Source of the DNA: Neobacillus jeddahensis
Lineage (GTDB): Bacteria > Bacillota > Bacilli > Bacillales > Cytobacillaceae
Reading direction: 5' to 3'
Length of the DNA stretch: 64,000 nucleotides
Assembly (NCBI RefSeq): GCF_000612625.1
Contig: NZ_CCAS010000011.1
Span: 1-64,000, forward strand
Position 1 is the first letter of the stretch, and each line of letters begins with the position of its first letter. The position numbers were made by a program, and so were the translations under genes. Positions 43,146 through 51,355 of the stretch are shown one piece after another. Under the pieces are notes generated by a model. It saw nothing but the letters and a program-made list of their open reading frames with translations, was not told the origin of the DNA and did not search any database.

Positions 43146-44105
43146 CTACTTCGATGCAGTTGCTAAAGTGGCTTCAGGCGTTGTAACTTTATCATAAAAT
43201 TTGACGAACTGGTCACGTTCATCGCTACTACGATAAGCCATCGCCACACGTGGATGTTCATTCAGGACACCAGAAATCATGTAAGGAATGATATAGCCCC
43301 ACTCCCACTTATTTCTCATTTCGACCATGTGCTTTTCAATAACTCCAAGAATCGGCCTCAATTCATAGCTTGATTTTTGTATATAACTAACAAGAAGTTC
43401 AGTGTTACAATTACCTGCTGCACGTCCCATACCATAAACAGATGAATCTAGGAAGGTTACTCCATTTTGATACGCAGTCAATGTATTGGCGAACGCTAAT
43501 TGCATATTATTATGGGTATGGTTCCCGAGCTGTTTGTTAGGGAGCATCGTCTGGAATTTTTTCACTTGATGCGCAATACCTGCAGGATCCAAGCTTCCAA
43601 AGGAGTCAACAATATACACTACATCTACAGGGCTTTCTTTTACCATTTCCATTGCATCAATCAGCTGATGTTCAGGCACACTGGATAAAGCCATGATGTT
43701 GAGTGTAGTCTCATAGCCCAAATCATGAAACATTTGTACAAGCTCTAAACCTTTATCCACTTCACGGATATAGCATGCCACCCGAATCATATCCAATACA
43801 CTTTGCTCACGTGGCAGGATGTCATTTGGATCCACACGACCAATATCTACTAGAGCCGATAGCTTTGTGAACTTCTTCTCCGGAATGATTTCTTTTAGGA
43901 AATGATCATCAAGAAATCTCCATGGATTAGGCTCAGTCGCGTTAAGAAGCTTAGCAGAATTTTTGTAGCCAATTTCCATATATTCCACTCCAGCTTTGCT
44001 TAGTCCATTATATAAGTCTTGAACAAATTCGATACTGAAATCCCAATTGTTTACTAACCCTCCATCACGGATTGTACAGTCTACTATTTTGCTGCTATGT
44101 ACCAT
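43146..44105 (-). CDS. HMGL-like aldolase-superfamily protein
   Basis: 319 residues with a DRE-TIM metallolyase fold: VDCTIRDGGLVNNWDFS at the N-terminus (the catalytic R-D pair and metal Asp), YIVDSFGSLDPAGI in the middle and the metal-binding HTHNNMQLAFANTL, then GMGRAAGNCNTELL. It belongs with 4-hydroxy-2-oxovalerate aldolase-like proteins often found in polysaccharide or secondary-metabolism clusters, but here it stands alone. A divalent metal and a 2-oxo acid substrate are predicted. The ATG at 44105 follows AGGGGGAGTTGCAATT. Confidence 0.85.
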   Translation of the reverse strand: MVHSSKIVDCTIRDGGLVNNWDFSIEFVQDLYNGLSKAGVEYMEIGYKNSAKLLNATEPNPWRFLDDHFLKEIIPEKKFTKLSALVDIGRVDPNDILPREQSVLDMIRVACYIREVDKGLELVQMFHDLGYETTLNIMALSSVPEHQLIDAMEMVKESPVDVVYIVDSFGSLDPAGIAHQVKKFQTMLPNKQLGNHTHNNMQLAFANTLTAYQNGVTFLDSSVYGMGRAAGNCNTELLVSYIQKSSYELRPILGVIEKHMVEMRNKWEWGYIIPYMISGVLNEHPRVAMAYRSSDERDQFVKFYDKVTTPEATLATASK

Positions 44106-44223
44106 AATTGCAACTCCCCCTGTGGTATGAACATTAGTTATTATTTTTTATTAAGCTTGCAAACGTCTTTGCCCACTTTTTTTACCTCTTTACAGATTAT
44201 CCTGCCTAATCCCATTATAGACA

Positions 44224-44253
44224 AAAAGGTGTACCGAAAATAGTACACCTTTT
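44224..44253. terminator. Bidirectional terminator
   Basis: AAAAGGTGTAC (44224-44234) pairs perfectly with GTACACCTTTT (44243-44253), with A- and T-runs at the ends. It separates the aldolase-like gene from the 67-residue frame to the right. Confidence 0.7.
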
Positions 44254-44365
44254 CAATATTTACAGAATTGTTAGTAATTCTGTAGGATCTTCCATTGCAT
44301 TTTGTACCTATTCTCAACGATTCGTGGTAACTTCTTTTATTTCATTTTGTATGAAAACTAGTAAA

Positions 44366-44572
44366 TTATTCTTCCTTATAAAACCGTTCATTCGTAGCCG
44401 CATTAAAATAAACAACTAATTTTTTCTTTGTGGTCGGATCGATTGACACTTCATTTGTACGGACAAAGCCTTCAGGCACTTGCTGACCATGCTTTTTTTT
44501 GAAGCGGCGGTCCCAGATAAACCACGAACCGATGAGTAAAATACCTTTCTCGACAAGCTGGAAAAAGGTGAG
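44366..44572 (-). CDS. Small membrane-anchored protein with no normal start codon
   Basis: The frame reads TFFQLVEKGILLIGSWFIWD, then RRFKKKHGQQVPEGFVRTNE and IDPTTKKKLVVYFNAATNER to a TAA. It has one N-terminal hydrophobic helix and a basic cytoplasmic part, clearly protein-like. An AAAGGAGG lies just upstream but no ATG, GTG or TTG follows in frame; a CTC (44570-44572) stands at the ideal 8-nt spacing and a stop codon lies two codons before it. Either a rare start codon is used or the start was mutated. No named family is recognised. Confidence 0.55.
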   Translation of the reverse strand, partial: LTFFQLVEKGILLIGSWFIWDRRFKKKHGQQVPEGFVRTNEVSIDPTTKKKLVVYFNAATNERFYKEE

Positions 44573-44598
44573 ATGCTATCCCTCCTTTGTTTTCCTAT

Positions 44599-45960
44599 TT
44601 ACATCAGTTCTAAAAAGGAACAAATCGTTAAGATCCCTTTATCAAAGTTTTCCAAGTTAAAATGTTCATTCGGTGCATGAAGATTTTCATCTGGCAAACC
44701 GAATCCCATTAAGACTACGGGAGCATGTAGGGCCTGGTTGAAATCCGATACAATCGGAATCGAGCCACCTTCTCTTTTATAAACAGGTGATTTCCCATAA
44801 ACTTGTTCATACGCTCGAGCCGCTTTTTGAATCATCGGACTGTCAATCGGCGTTAAGAATGGATTACCTGTATCTTGAAGCGTCACTTTTACCGTGCATC
44901 CTTCTGGTGCATGTTCTTCAATATGCTTTTTGATTAAGCCCTGGATCTTTTCAGGATTTTGATTGTTGACTAGTCGGCAGGTTATTTTGGCATGTGCCTC
45001 GTTCGGAATGACGGTTTTTGTGCCTTCCCCCTGAAATCCACCCCATAAGCCATTTATTTCTAATGTTGGCCGAGAACTGATTTTCTCAGAGTAAGGAAAA
45101 TCGTTTTCCCCACCAGTCAAATCCGATAACCCTAATGATTTTTTTAATTTTTCTTCATCAAAGCCCAATGCTTTAATTTGTTCCTTTTCAAATTCAGTCA
45201 ATTCTAAAACATCATCATAGAACTGAGCAACATTTACCTTTCCGTTTTCATCATGAAGAGTAGAAAGCAGCTGCACCAATAAATGGTTGGCGTTCTGAAC
45301 TCCCCCGCCAAACATGCCGGAATGCAAATCCGTATTCGCCGTTTTAAGAGAAAATTCCAGGGCACACAATCCTCTTAACGAATAGGTAATGGCAGGAACT
45401 CCTCTATCCCACATATCAGAATCGGAAATGACCACCACATCACAGGCTAATTTTTCTTTATTATCGGATAAAAACTGCGGAAGATGTGGACTTCCGATTT
45501 CTTCTTCTCCCTCGATGCAAAATTTTATGTTTACTGGTAATTTATTTTCTAATTTCAGTAGTGTTTCGACTGCTTTAATATGTAAGAATGTCTGCCCTTT
45601 GTCGTCTGTTGCCCCTCTGGCAAAAATCTTTTCATCTCGAATGTCTGGCTCAAACGGAGGGGTTTCCCATAAATCAATCGGGTCAACGGGTTGTACGTCA
45701 TAATGACCGTATACTAAGACAGTCGGTGCATTTTCTTGATGAAGCCAGTCCGCATATATAATCGGATGACCATTTGTCTGGGTGATTTCAACATGTTCCA
45801 TACCAATGGTTTTTAACTTATTGGCGATCCATGAAGCTGCTTTTTGGATGTCCTCTTTATGCTCAGATAAGGAACTGACGCTGGGAATACGGAGTAATTC
45901 TTTTAATTCCTCGACATTTCGATCGTGATTACTGGATACAAACTCGGATAATTGACTCAT
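44599..45960 (-). CDS. M20-family dipeptidase
   Basis: 453 residues, the length of CNDP-like dipeptidases. Metal ligands appear in order: GHYDVQP (His about 85), GATDDKG (bridging Asp about 118), EGEEEIGS (catalytic Glu and ligand, about 152), SDSDMWDRG and HAPNEHF near the C-terminus. A lid/dimerisation domain lies in between (about 195-330). Cytoplasmic; would hydrolyse dipeptides to amino acids with two zinc ions. The ATG at 45960 follows AAAAGGTGAGAAC. It is a single-gene unit. Confidence 0.92.
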   Translation of the reverse strand: MSQLSEFVSSNHDRNVEELKELLRIPSVSSLSEHKEDIQKAASWIANKLKTIGMEHVEITQTNGHPIIYADWLHQENAPTVLVYGHYDVQPVDPIDLWETPPFEPDIRDEKIFARGATDDKGQTFLHIKAVETLLKLENKLPVNIKFCIEGEEEIGSPHLPQFLSDNKEKLACDVVVISDSDMWDRGVPAITYSLRGLCALEFSLKTANTDLHSGMFGGGVQNANHLLVQLLSTLHDENGKVNVAQFYDDVLELTEFEKEQIKALGFDEEKLKKSLGLSDLTGGENDFPYSEKISSRPTLEINGLWGGFQGEGTKTVIPNEAHAKITCRLVNNQNPEKIQGLIKKHIEEHAPEGCTVKVTLQDTGNPFLTPIDSPMIQKAARAYEQVYGKSPVYKREGGSIPIVSDFNQALHAPVVLMGFGLPDENLHAPNEHFNLENFDKGILTICSFLELM

Positions 45961-46090
45961 GTTCTCACCTTTTCTGTTTTATTTACTATTCTATTTTATA
46001 CAAAAAATAAGAAGAAACCTACAATAAACTCTGAAAAAGAGAAACGAATATTGTTGAGGTGATTTCGACCATTGTTGGGAGTATCAACAA

Positions 46091-47083
46091 TTAATATTTA
46101 TCAATCGTCGCCCCTAAAACAGATGCCCGGATAAAATCAAGCTTCTGAAACCTTTTCAACTCTGCTGGCGTACCAGTAACGACAGCCCCATTTAAACGAA
46201 GGTTGCCATTAGTAGCTTTTGAATTCTCCTTGATCCCCTTTAATGCCTCTTGCACAGAACTTTTATGGCTGCCTTCTTTCTTCAACAGCTCTAAAGTCTC
46301 GACAAACCATTTCCCGTTATTGTCAGAAAAGGACTGTCCAGGCACGACATCGAACCCAAAGGCGCCACCCCCGCCCTTCGTCTTCACACTGTCCTGATCC
46401 AGCGTGCGTTCCATCCTTTCCATTTGCGCAGCTGTCGAGGTATCGACCCACAGCCAATTGACATTTTCCTGTCCCAACTGCTTAGCTGCCTCTGCTATCG
46501 TCATCGGCTCCTTAAACGAAAGTGCTACCTCAATTAACTTGTTCTCATCCAAGCTCGTAGCGATATCAAGCTCGTGTGGTAGATAGTCATATGACAAACC
46601 AGGATAATAAAAATCTATTTTTCTTTCATTATTAAAATCATTGTACCGAACGTATCTATGAGCCTCCTTATTTAGCGTATTGACCTCCATCATCCCGCTT
46701 CCTCGTTCAAGGACCTCCACTCTTCCAAAAACAGGGACTTTTTCCGTCTTCTTATCCCAAAGAATCGAGCGATCCCCCATCGTTTTTCGATAGGTTGTTT
46801 CTGCTGTAATACTAAATAAATTGTAGTTAAAGGAGGTACCTCCTGGTGAAATATTGGCTCCGTGAACACTATCGTAGTATATATCCTGATTCTCTATTCT
46901 TTTCGTGAGGATATATTGGCTGCCCATAAAAAGAATCGTCAGTAATAAAGAGGTAGTAACCACCGTAATGATGACATACTTAATCGTTTGTTTCCGTTTT
47001 GTTTTTTTGACGGCCTTTTGTAACGAAGGACTGCTGACAAAATTGATTTCCTTCTCATTATTTGGTTCGTGATTTTCACTCAT
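46091..47083 (-). CDS. Membrane anti-sigma factor
   Basis: 330 residues. A basic cytoplasmic N-terminus (about 1-32), one membrane helix (about 33-57; YVIITVVTTSLLLTILFMGSQYIL), and an extracytoplasmic part with the Sigma_reg_N and Sigma_reg_C type sequences (TYRKTMGDRSILWDKKTEKVPVFG; LVEVALSFKEPMTIAEAAK). Its start overlaps the end of the ECF sigma gene by 8 bases, so the two are translated together. It would hold the sigma factor at the membrane and release it under envelope stress. Confidence 0.88.
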   Translation of the reverse strand: MSENHEPNNEKEINFVSSPSLQKAVKKTKRKQTIKYVIITVVTTSLLLTILFMGSQYILTKRIENQDIYYDSVHGANISPGGTSFNYNLFSITAETTYRKTMGDRSILWDKKTEKVPVFGRVEVLERGSGMMEVNTLNKEAHRYVRYNDFNNERKIDFYYPGLSYDYLPHELDIATSLDENKLIEVALSFKEPMTIAEAAKQLGQENVNWLWVDTSTAAQMERMERTLDQDSVKTKGGGGAFGFDVVPGQSFSDNNGKWFVETLELLKKEGSHKSSVQEALKGIKENSKATNGNLRLNGAVVTGTPAELKRFQKLDFIRASVLGATIDKY

Positions 47084-47576
47084 GGATGGCCTCCTTATAC
47101 ATCTTTTCTAACTTCTTCCTTGCTCTAAATAGATTCGTCTTAATTGAACTCACACTCATATCTAAAAGCTTGGATATTTCTTCGTATGTAAGTCCTGACT
47201 GATACTTTAACAGCAACAGCTCTTGAAATAACGGTTTTAACTGTGTGAGGGCCTTTCCAAGCTCACGGTTCCGTTCATTGTTTAGAAAAATGGTTTCAGG
47301 TTGTTCTTTTGTATCAGATATTAAAAGAGCTTCGTTTACGTTCAGTTCGTACCTTCCACGCTTACGACATTGATCATAGTAGGAATTTAACGCCACTCGA
47401 ATTAACCAACTACGGATTTTTGTAGTTTTTATAGAATCGTAGTACAGCAGATATTTATAAGCCGCTTCCTGAACGGCATCTTCTGCATCGACTTTTAAAA
47501 TGCCCAACTTTCGTAAGTATCTATAGACAATATTCAATTCTATATTGAGTTCAGTTTGCTTATTTATTTCATCCAT
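47076..47576 (-). CDS. ECF-type RNA polymerase sigma factor
   Basis: 166 residues with sigma region 2 (about 10-75; VYRYLRKLGILKVDAEDAVQEAAYKYLLYYDSIKTTKIRSWLIRVALNSYYD) and region 4 (about 110-160; LKPLFQELLLLKYQSGLTYEEISKLLDMSVSSIKTNLFRARKKL). It directs RNA polymerase to genes for envelope or antibiotic stress, and is held by the adjacent anti-sigma factor. An ECF-like promoter lies about 25-50 bp upstream, which suggests autoregulation. It resembles the SigM/SigY/SigV group, but the subgroup cannot be fixed. Confidence 0.92.
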   Translation of the reverse strand: MDEINKQTELNIELNIVYRYLRKLGILKVDAEDAVQEAAYKYLLYYDSIKTTKIRSWLIRVALNSYYDQCRKRGRYELNVNEALLISDTKEQPETIFLNNERNRELGKALTQLKPLFQELLLLKYQSGLTYEEISKLLDMSVSSIKTNLFRARKKLEKMYKEAIHE

Positions 47577-47596
47577 TATCGTCCTCCCAGCAACAA

Positions 47597-47623
47597 GACG
47601 TATAACATTGAGAAAAGTTTACA
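47597..47623 (-). promoter_or_regulatory. Autoregulatory ECF promoter
   Basis: On the minus strand TGTAAAC (47617-47623), a 16-nt spacer and CGTC (47597-47600). This matches the ECF pattern (TGAAAC, 16-17 nt, CGTC) and lies directly upstream of the sigma gene. Confidence 0.7.
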
Positions 47624-47808
47624 ATTGTTTTAGAAAAAATTTCCCTTTTAGCCAATATACCATCCATTCATTTGCTTTAAGTTACTTTTTTATTAGACTT
47701 TGACTGCATGGATAAATAAAAAACACCATCCAGTTATGGATGATGCATGCAATCACTAATAATACTTCAAATACTCTTATAATGAAATTTAAGTTAAAAA
47801 ACATCCAA

Positions 47809-47860
47809 ACGGTTCTTATCGCTTATCAATGCGGTGAGACCACTAGAACCGTCCCCATGG
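47809..47860. repeat. GGGGACGGTTCT palindromic repeat, copy 2 (degenerate)
   Basis: ACGGTTCT (47809-47816) and AGAACCGTCCCC (47845-47856) are the arms; the outer four bases of the left arm are lost. Same family as 19990-20060 and 59908-59967. Confidence 0.6.
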
Positions 47861-47866
47861 TTTCTT

Positions 47867-48046
47867 TTACCCTTTGAAATATAGTAAAGCGATTAGGATA
47901 ATAATCAATCCGATTATGAAAATAGGACCAAGACTTGTAGTGTATACGAAATAAATTCTAATATGAAGAATGGCATGAACAATTAGAATGATGAGTAAGC
48001 ATAAAAGCAATAAAATGGCTAACTGTACATTTTTATTCCGTTTCAA
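47867..48046 (-). CDS. Small membrane protein, 59 aa
   Basis: A TTG at 48046 follows AGAAGGGAG at about 9 nt and opens a 59-residue frame. It has two hydrophobic helices (VQLAILLLLCLLIILIVHAI and GPIFIIGLIIILIALLYF) joined by a short polar loop (LHIRIYFVYTTS), with a positively charged start (MKRNK). The topology is a hairpin with both ends inside. No family name is recognised, but such two-helix proteins are common in Bacillaceae. The repeat at 47809 follows its stop codon. Confidence 0.6.
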   Translation of the reverse strand: MKRNKNVQLAILLLLCLLIILIVHAILHIRIYFVYTTSLGPIFIIGLIIILIALLYFKG

Positions 48047-48299
48047 AGCATTTGCTCCCTTCTAGAAGCTATACAGGGACATTCAATGTACCAACTTACT
48101 TATATAAATATTTTTCGTTAGCTTGAATTATTCCTTCCTTACCTAGCCTGCATTCGATGACACTTCTAATCTGAATAGCACTTTCCGCTGGGACAATTCC
48201 GATTACTATTCATGAGTTAGGGCCGACCACAAAAATCGAATCCATGGTCGAGAAACAAAATTCATTGTACAATATCTTTAAAGAAGTGGAGGTAGGAAA

Positions 48300-48542
48300 A
48301 TGAAAAAAGTGATTATTTACACTCAAGAAACGTGCCCGCCTTGTCATGCGGAAAAGCTTTGGTTAAAAGAAAATGGGATTGAGTATGAAGATAGAGACAT
48401 CCGTAAAAACGATCAATATCTCAATGAACTAATTAATCTCGGTGCCGCTGCTACACCAGCAACCATCATCAAATCCGAGGATAAGGAGGAAGTTATCCTC
48501 GGATTTGATCAACCAAAATTAGCAGAAATACTAGGGATATAA
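48300..48542 (+). CDS. Glutaredoxin-family thiol protein
   Basis: 80 residues with a thioredoxin fold and the active-site pair Cys12-Pro-Pro-Cys15 (QETCPPCHAEKLWL). The cis-proline loop is ATPATII and a GFDQPKLAEIL ending follows, as in NrdH/YtnI-type glutaredoxin-like proteins. It would act in thiol-disulfide exchange in the cytosol. The ATG at 48300 follows GTGGAGGTAGGAAA. It stands alone; the approximately 250 bp upstream (48047-48299) showed no other feature. Confidence 0.9.
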   Translation: MKKVIIYTQETCPPCHAEKLWLKENGIEYEDRDIRKNDQYLNELINLGAAATPATIIKSEDKEEVILGFDQPKLAEILGI

Positions 48543-48581
48543 TGTATATTACTTCTATTTAATTGAGCTTGAAAACAATAA

Positions 48582-48610
48582 AGGAGAACAGTAAATGTCA
48601 CTGTTCTCCT
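48582..48610. terminator. Intergenic terminator-like hairpin
   Basis: AGGAGAACAGT (48582-48592) pairs perfectly with ACTGTTCTCCT (48600-48610), loop 7 nt. A-run on the right gives T-rich DNA for minus-strand transcripts; it also ends the glutaredoxin unit. Confidence 0.6.
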
Positions 48611-48654
48611 AAAAAAATAGATGCACATAATTCAATGTGGAAATATTTGTAGTC

Positions 48655-48870
48655 CTATTTCTTTTTCTGACGAAATAAATCAACAGATTTATACCCTTGT
48701 GATAAAATATCAACCATTTGGGCTTTTCGTTTTTCTTGTGTGCTCTGTTGTTTCGCAGAAAAGATATAGCGAGCCCAATCTCTTTGATAACCAGGAGTTA
48801 ATTCCTTGAAAAATTTGAGCTCATTTACTTTCATGGCTGGAAAGATTTCATCTCTATGTACAAAGGTAGG
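48655..48870 (-). pseudogene. YdeI/OmpD-associated-type C-terminal fragment
   Basis: The open frame reads VHRDEIFPAMKVNELKFFKE, then LTPGYQRDWARYIFSAKQQS and TQEKRKAQMVDILSQGYKSV to a stop. The pattern (LTPGYxRDWARYI...TxEKR) is the C-terminal YdeI/OmpD-associated signature, normally preceded by about 120 residues. A stop lies two codons upstream and there is no ribosome-binding site for the internal ATG (48834), so this looks like a 5'-deleted gene. Confidence 0.6.
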
Positions 48871-48884
48871 TTAAATTGCTATTC

Positions 48885-49676
48885 TTATTTTCCAATCATT
48901 ACATGACTATCCAATACCCGATCTATTTCTAAAATAATATCGATTAATTCCTGATAATCATGATAAATTTCTTCTTGAGCATGGGCGGTATTATTCCTCA
49001 ACACTTCGATATTTTTGAAAAATTCCTTGCACTTCGTCGTTGAGTCAAATCCTAATTGTTTAATCAAATGGGGCGTTTTCCTAACAATAGTTCCCTTATC
49101 CCCCAATTGGATATTATCCAACAATGTTAACGCTTCATTCTTTTCACTCCGTTTTTTTAACATTTCCTCTGCCTTTCCTAATCTATCTTCTGATAGCTTC
49201 ACCTTCCAGTTATCTTCTGAACATGCCTCTCTTATTAAAGATATTAGAAGCATTTCCAATAAAGAAATCAGACTAAACGCTAACATGCGAATCGGTTGTT
49301 TCTGTAAATCAGCAATGGTAACAATTTTACACACTTTATTCTTTTCAAGAATGAAAACGTATTTCCTTTCTCTAAGAAAATCCAGTAATTCAATTAAAGA
49401 AGTTGAGTCAGAGATCAGATCCTCCATACGAAACTGTCGATAAAAATCTTCAACCCTTCCTTCAAAAAGTTCTTCTCGCAATATGTAGCCAGTAATTTTC
49501 CCTTTATCCTTCACCCCATATACGTCATAGTCCCGTTCAATCATTTCATTTTTTATTCTTAACGAATGATCATCAAGTGCACATGTATAAATATCCTCTG
49601 CCAGCAAATCCACACTTAAGTTTTTTTCATACATAGCTCTTAACTTCTCATACCCTTTTATCGTTCTTGAATTCAA
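48885..49676 (-). CDS. CBS-like sensor with C-terminal HEPN-type R-x4-H motif
   Basis: 263 residues. The N-terminal half (about 20-130) looks like a degenerate CBS pair (VYGVKDKGKITGYILREELFEGR; DLISDSTSLIELLDFLRERKYVFILEKNKVCKIVTIADLQ). The C-terminal half is helical (about 135-260) and contains RNNTAH (Arg227 to His232) in KNIEVLRNNTAHAQEEIY, the R-x4-6-H motif of HEPN ribonuclease-like domains. The combination suggests a nucleotide-responsive RNase or scaffold, perhaps with a stress or anti-phage role; this is inference. The ATG at 49676 region has AAGGAGGGAATGC upstream. It is not coupled to an obvious antitoxin. Confidence 0.7.
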   Translation of the reverse strand: MNSRTIKGYEKLRAMYEKNLSVDLLAEDIYTCALDDHSLRIKNEMIERDYDVYGVKDKGKITGYILREELFEGRVEDFYRQFRMEDLISDSTSLIELLDFLRERKYVFILEKNKVCKIVTIADLQKQPIRMLAFSLISLLEMLLISLIREACSEDNWKVKLSEDRLGKAEEMLKKRSEKNEALTLLDNIQLGDKGTIVRKTPHLIKQLGFDSTTKCKEFFKNIEVLRNNTAHAQEEIYHDYQELIDIILEIDRVLDSHVMIGK

Positions 49677-49810
49677 AGCATTCCCTCCTTATGAGATGGG
49701 TGAGTGATGTATTTTTTTGCAAAAAATCCATTGACTAACTGTTAGTAAACTTTATCTCGCCACCAATGATTATCCAATTCTATAAATATATTCATATACA
49801 TTCCCTCTAT

Positions 49811-49847
49811 AAAAAAAGTGCCAACTTCTCTTGAATAGAAATTGGCA
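49811..49847 (-). terminator. Terminator of the zinc-ribbon gene
   Basis: TGCCAA-TTCT (49819-49829) pairs with AGAA-TTGGCA (49837-49847) around one mismatch; the minus strand ends in seven T. Confidence 0.65.
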
Positions 49848-49862
49848 TTGATTCGCTATACG

Positions 49863-50072
49863 CTATCGTGTCGCTTTTGGCGGTTGGCACACGTCACATT
49901 TACGTTGGTTATTATTTTTAAATTTCGTTAATGTTTTTTCAAAGTTGCTACCACATGCACATTTAAATAGTAACTTTTGAGAAAAACCGTGATATTCCGT
50001 CGTTAGCAATTTGCTTTCCGAATTGTTCTCAACAAATTCATTAATTTTATCAATCGTCCATCGTTTATTCAT
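49863..50072 (-). CDS. Small zinc-ribbon protein, 69 aa
   Basis: 69 residues from the ATG at 50072, which follows GGAGGTGTAAGAGA. An N-terminal helical part (MNKRWTIDKINEFVENN) is followed by a zinc-ribbon: Cys38-x-Cys40 (FKCACGSNFEKTLTKFKNN) and Cys59-x2-Cys62 (RKCDVCQPP). This layout is seen in zinc-binding modules next to or inside phage/mobile HNH and GIY-YIG endonucleases, so the gene may be a leftover of such an element or a stand-alone DNA/RNA-binding peptide. It has its own terminator. Confidence 0.65.
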   Translation of the reverse strand: MNKRWTIDKINEFVENNSESKLLTTEYHGFSQKLLFKCACGSNFEKTLTKFKNNNQRKCDVCQPPKATR

Positions 50073-50371
50073 TCTCTTACACCTCCATATTTTAACGCTA
50101 TGCGGAGGCTTTACTTGGCATCCGTTCAATTTTAGGTAAACGTAGGAATTATCCTAAGTTATTCATTATAACATGAGCCAGCACTCAATTAAACAGATGG
50201 AGGACATCTTATTAAAATAAACTGCACGTAAGTTTAAGTACCCCCTTGATATGAAATAATCATTTGCATTTTGTCATAAATAATTGCATGAAATATTATT
50301 TTTAATTTATTGGCGAATGGGTCATTCTTGTCACTTTTATTCCTTAATGATATTCCATCACAAAGACAAGA

Positions 50372-50397
50372 AAGCTCCTACTCTAAAGTAGGAGCTT
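50372..50397 (-). terminator. Terminator of the lsr operon
   Basis: AAGCTCCTACT (50372-50382) pairs perfectly with AGTAGGAGCTT (50387-50397), loop CTAA; the minus strand continues TTCTTG. The gene-free stretch 50073-50424 holds nothing else recognised. Confidence 0.75.
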
Positions 50398-50424
50398 CCA
50401 ATGAAAAAAATTTTTATAATGAAG

Positions 50425-51303
50425 TTAGTTTGTGAGATGCTGGTAAAACTCAAAAGCCTCCTTATCTGAATACCCTTCATGTACAACCTTACCCACGGCT
50501 TGAATCATTTCTTCAGGGTATTGGGATTGGAAAATATTCCTGCCCATATCTACACCTGCTGCTCCTCCTTGAATAGAGTTGTAGGCTAGACTTAGGGCTT
50601 CTTTTTCTGGTAATTTCTTACCACCTGCCACTACTAATGGGACTGGACAAGCTGCTGCAACTTTTTCAAAATCCTCACAGTAATAGGTTTTAACTATTTG
50701 AGCACCAAATTCCGCCAGCATTCTTGTAGCTAACAAAAAGAATTGATTGGTTCGTTCCATCTGTTTACCAACAGCTACCACTCCCAATGTTGGAATAGAG
50801 TATCTAGAACCAAGGTTAACAGCTCGGTTTAACTCTTCGATCGTTTCCTTTTGCCCATCCGAGCCAATAAAGGTTTGAATTGCGATGGCACTTGCATTCA
50901 GCTTAATCGCATCTTCTATGTCAACGACCATAGATTCATGGCTTAGATCATCCTGGAGAACACTAGATCCAGAGGAAGCTCTAAGTGCTATCGCCTTATT
51001 ATAGGTCGGTGGAACACTGCTTCTAATGGCCCCTCTAGTCCCCATTAAACAATCAGCATAATTTGCCAACCGAGGAATAAGCAGATCTAATCTTTCTAAC
51101 CCTGAAGTAGGACCCATGAAATAACCATGGTCAAACGCTAACATGACGGTCTTACCAGAGGCAGGATTAAAGATTCTTGATAAACGATCCTTCATACCCC
51201 AATCATAATTATTTGCGCCTTTAACATGGTAGTTCCCATTGTTTGCAAAAGGAACACTCTCAGAAAAATCTTTTGCATTTTTGTTCCCCATTAAATCTGC
51301 CAA
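50425..51303 (-). CDS. lsrF: 3-hydroxy-5-phosphonooxypentane-2,4-dione thiolase LsrF
   Basis: 292 residues, the expected LsrF length, with a class I aldolase-like TIM barrel. Landmarks: KTVMLAFDHGYFMGPTSGLE, LMGTRGAIRSSVPP, and the Schiff-base lysine region in IVKTYYCEDF. In E. coli LsrF transfers an acetyl group from the phosphorylated AI-2 breakdown product to CoA, giving dihydroxyacetone phosphate and acetyl-CoA. The start is a TTG at 51303 after GGGAGAG. It is the last gene of lsrACDBF and is followed by a strong terminator. Confidence 0.92.
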   Translation of the reverse strand: MADLMGNKNAKDFSESVPFANNGNYHVKGANNYDWGMKDRLSRIFNPASGKTVMLAFDHGYFMGPTSGLERLDLLIPRLANYADCLMGTRGAIRSSVPPTYNKAIALRASSGSSVLQDDLSHESMVVDIEDAIKLNASAIAIQTFIGSDGQKETIEELNRAVNLGSRYSIPTLGVVAVGKQMERTNQFFLLATRMLAEFGAQIVKTYYCEDFEKVAAACPVPLVVAGGKKLPEKEALSLAYNSIQGGAAGVDMGRNIFQSQYPEEMIQAVGKVVHEGYSDKEAFEFYQHLTN

Positions 51304-51355
51304 GTCACTCTCTCCCTCATTCCTAAATTAACAACCATGATTTACATGTTTAACT

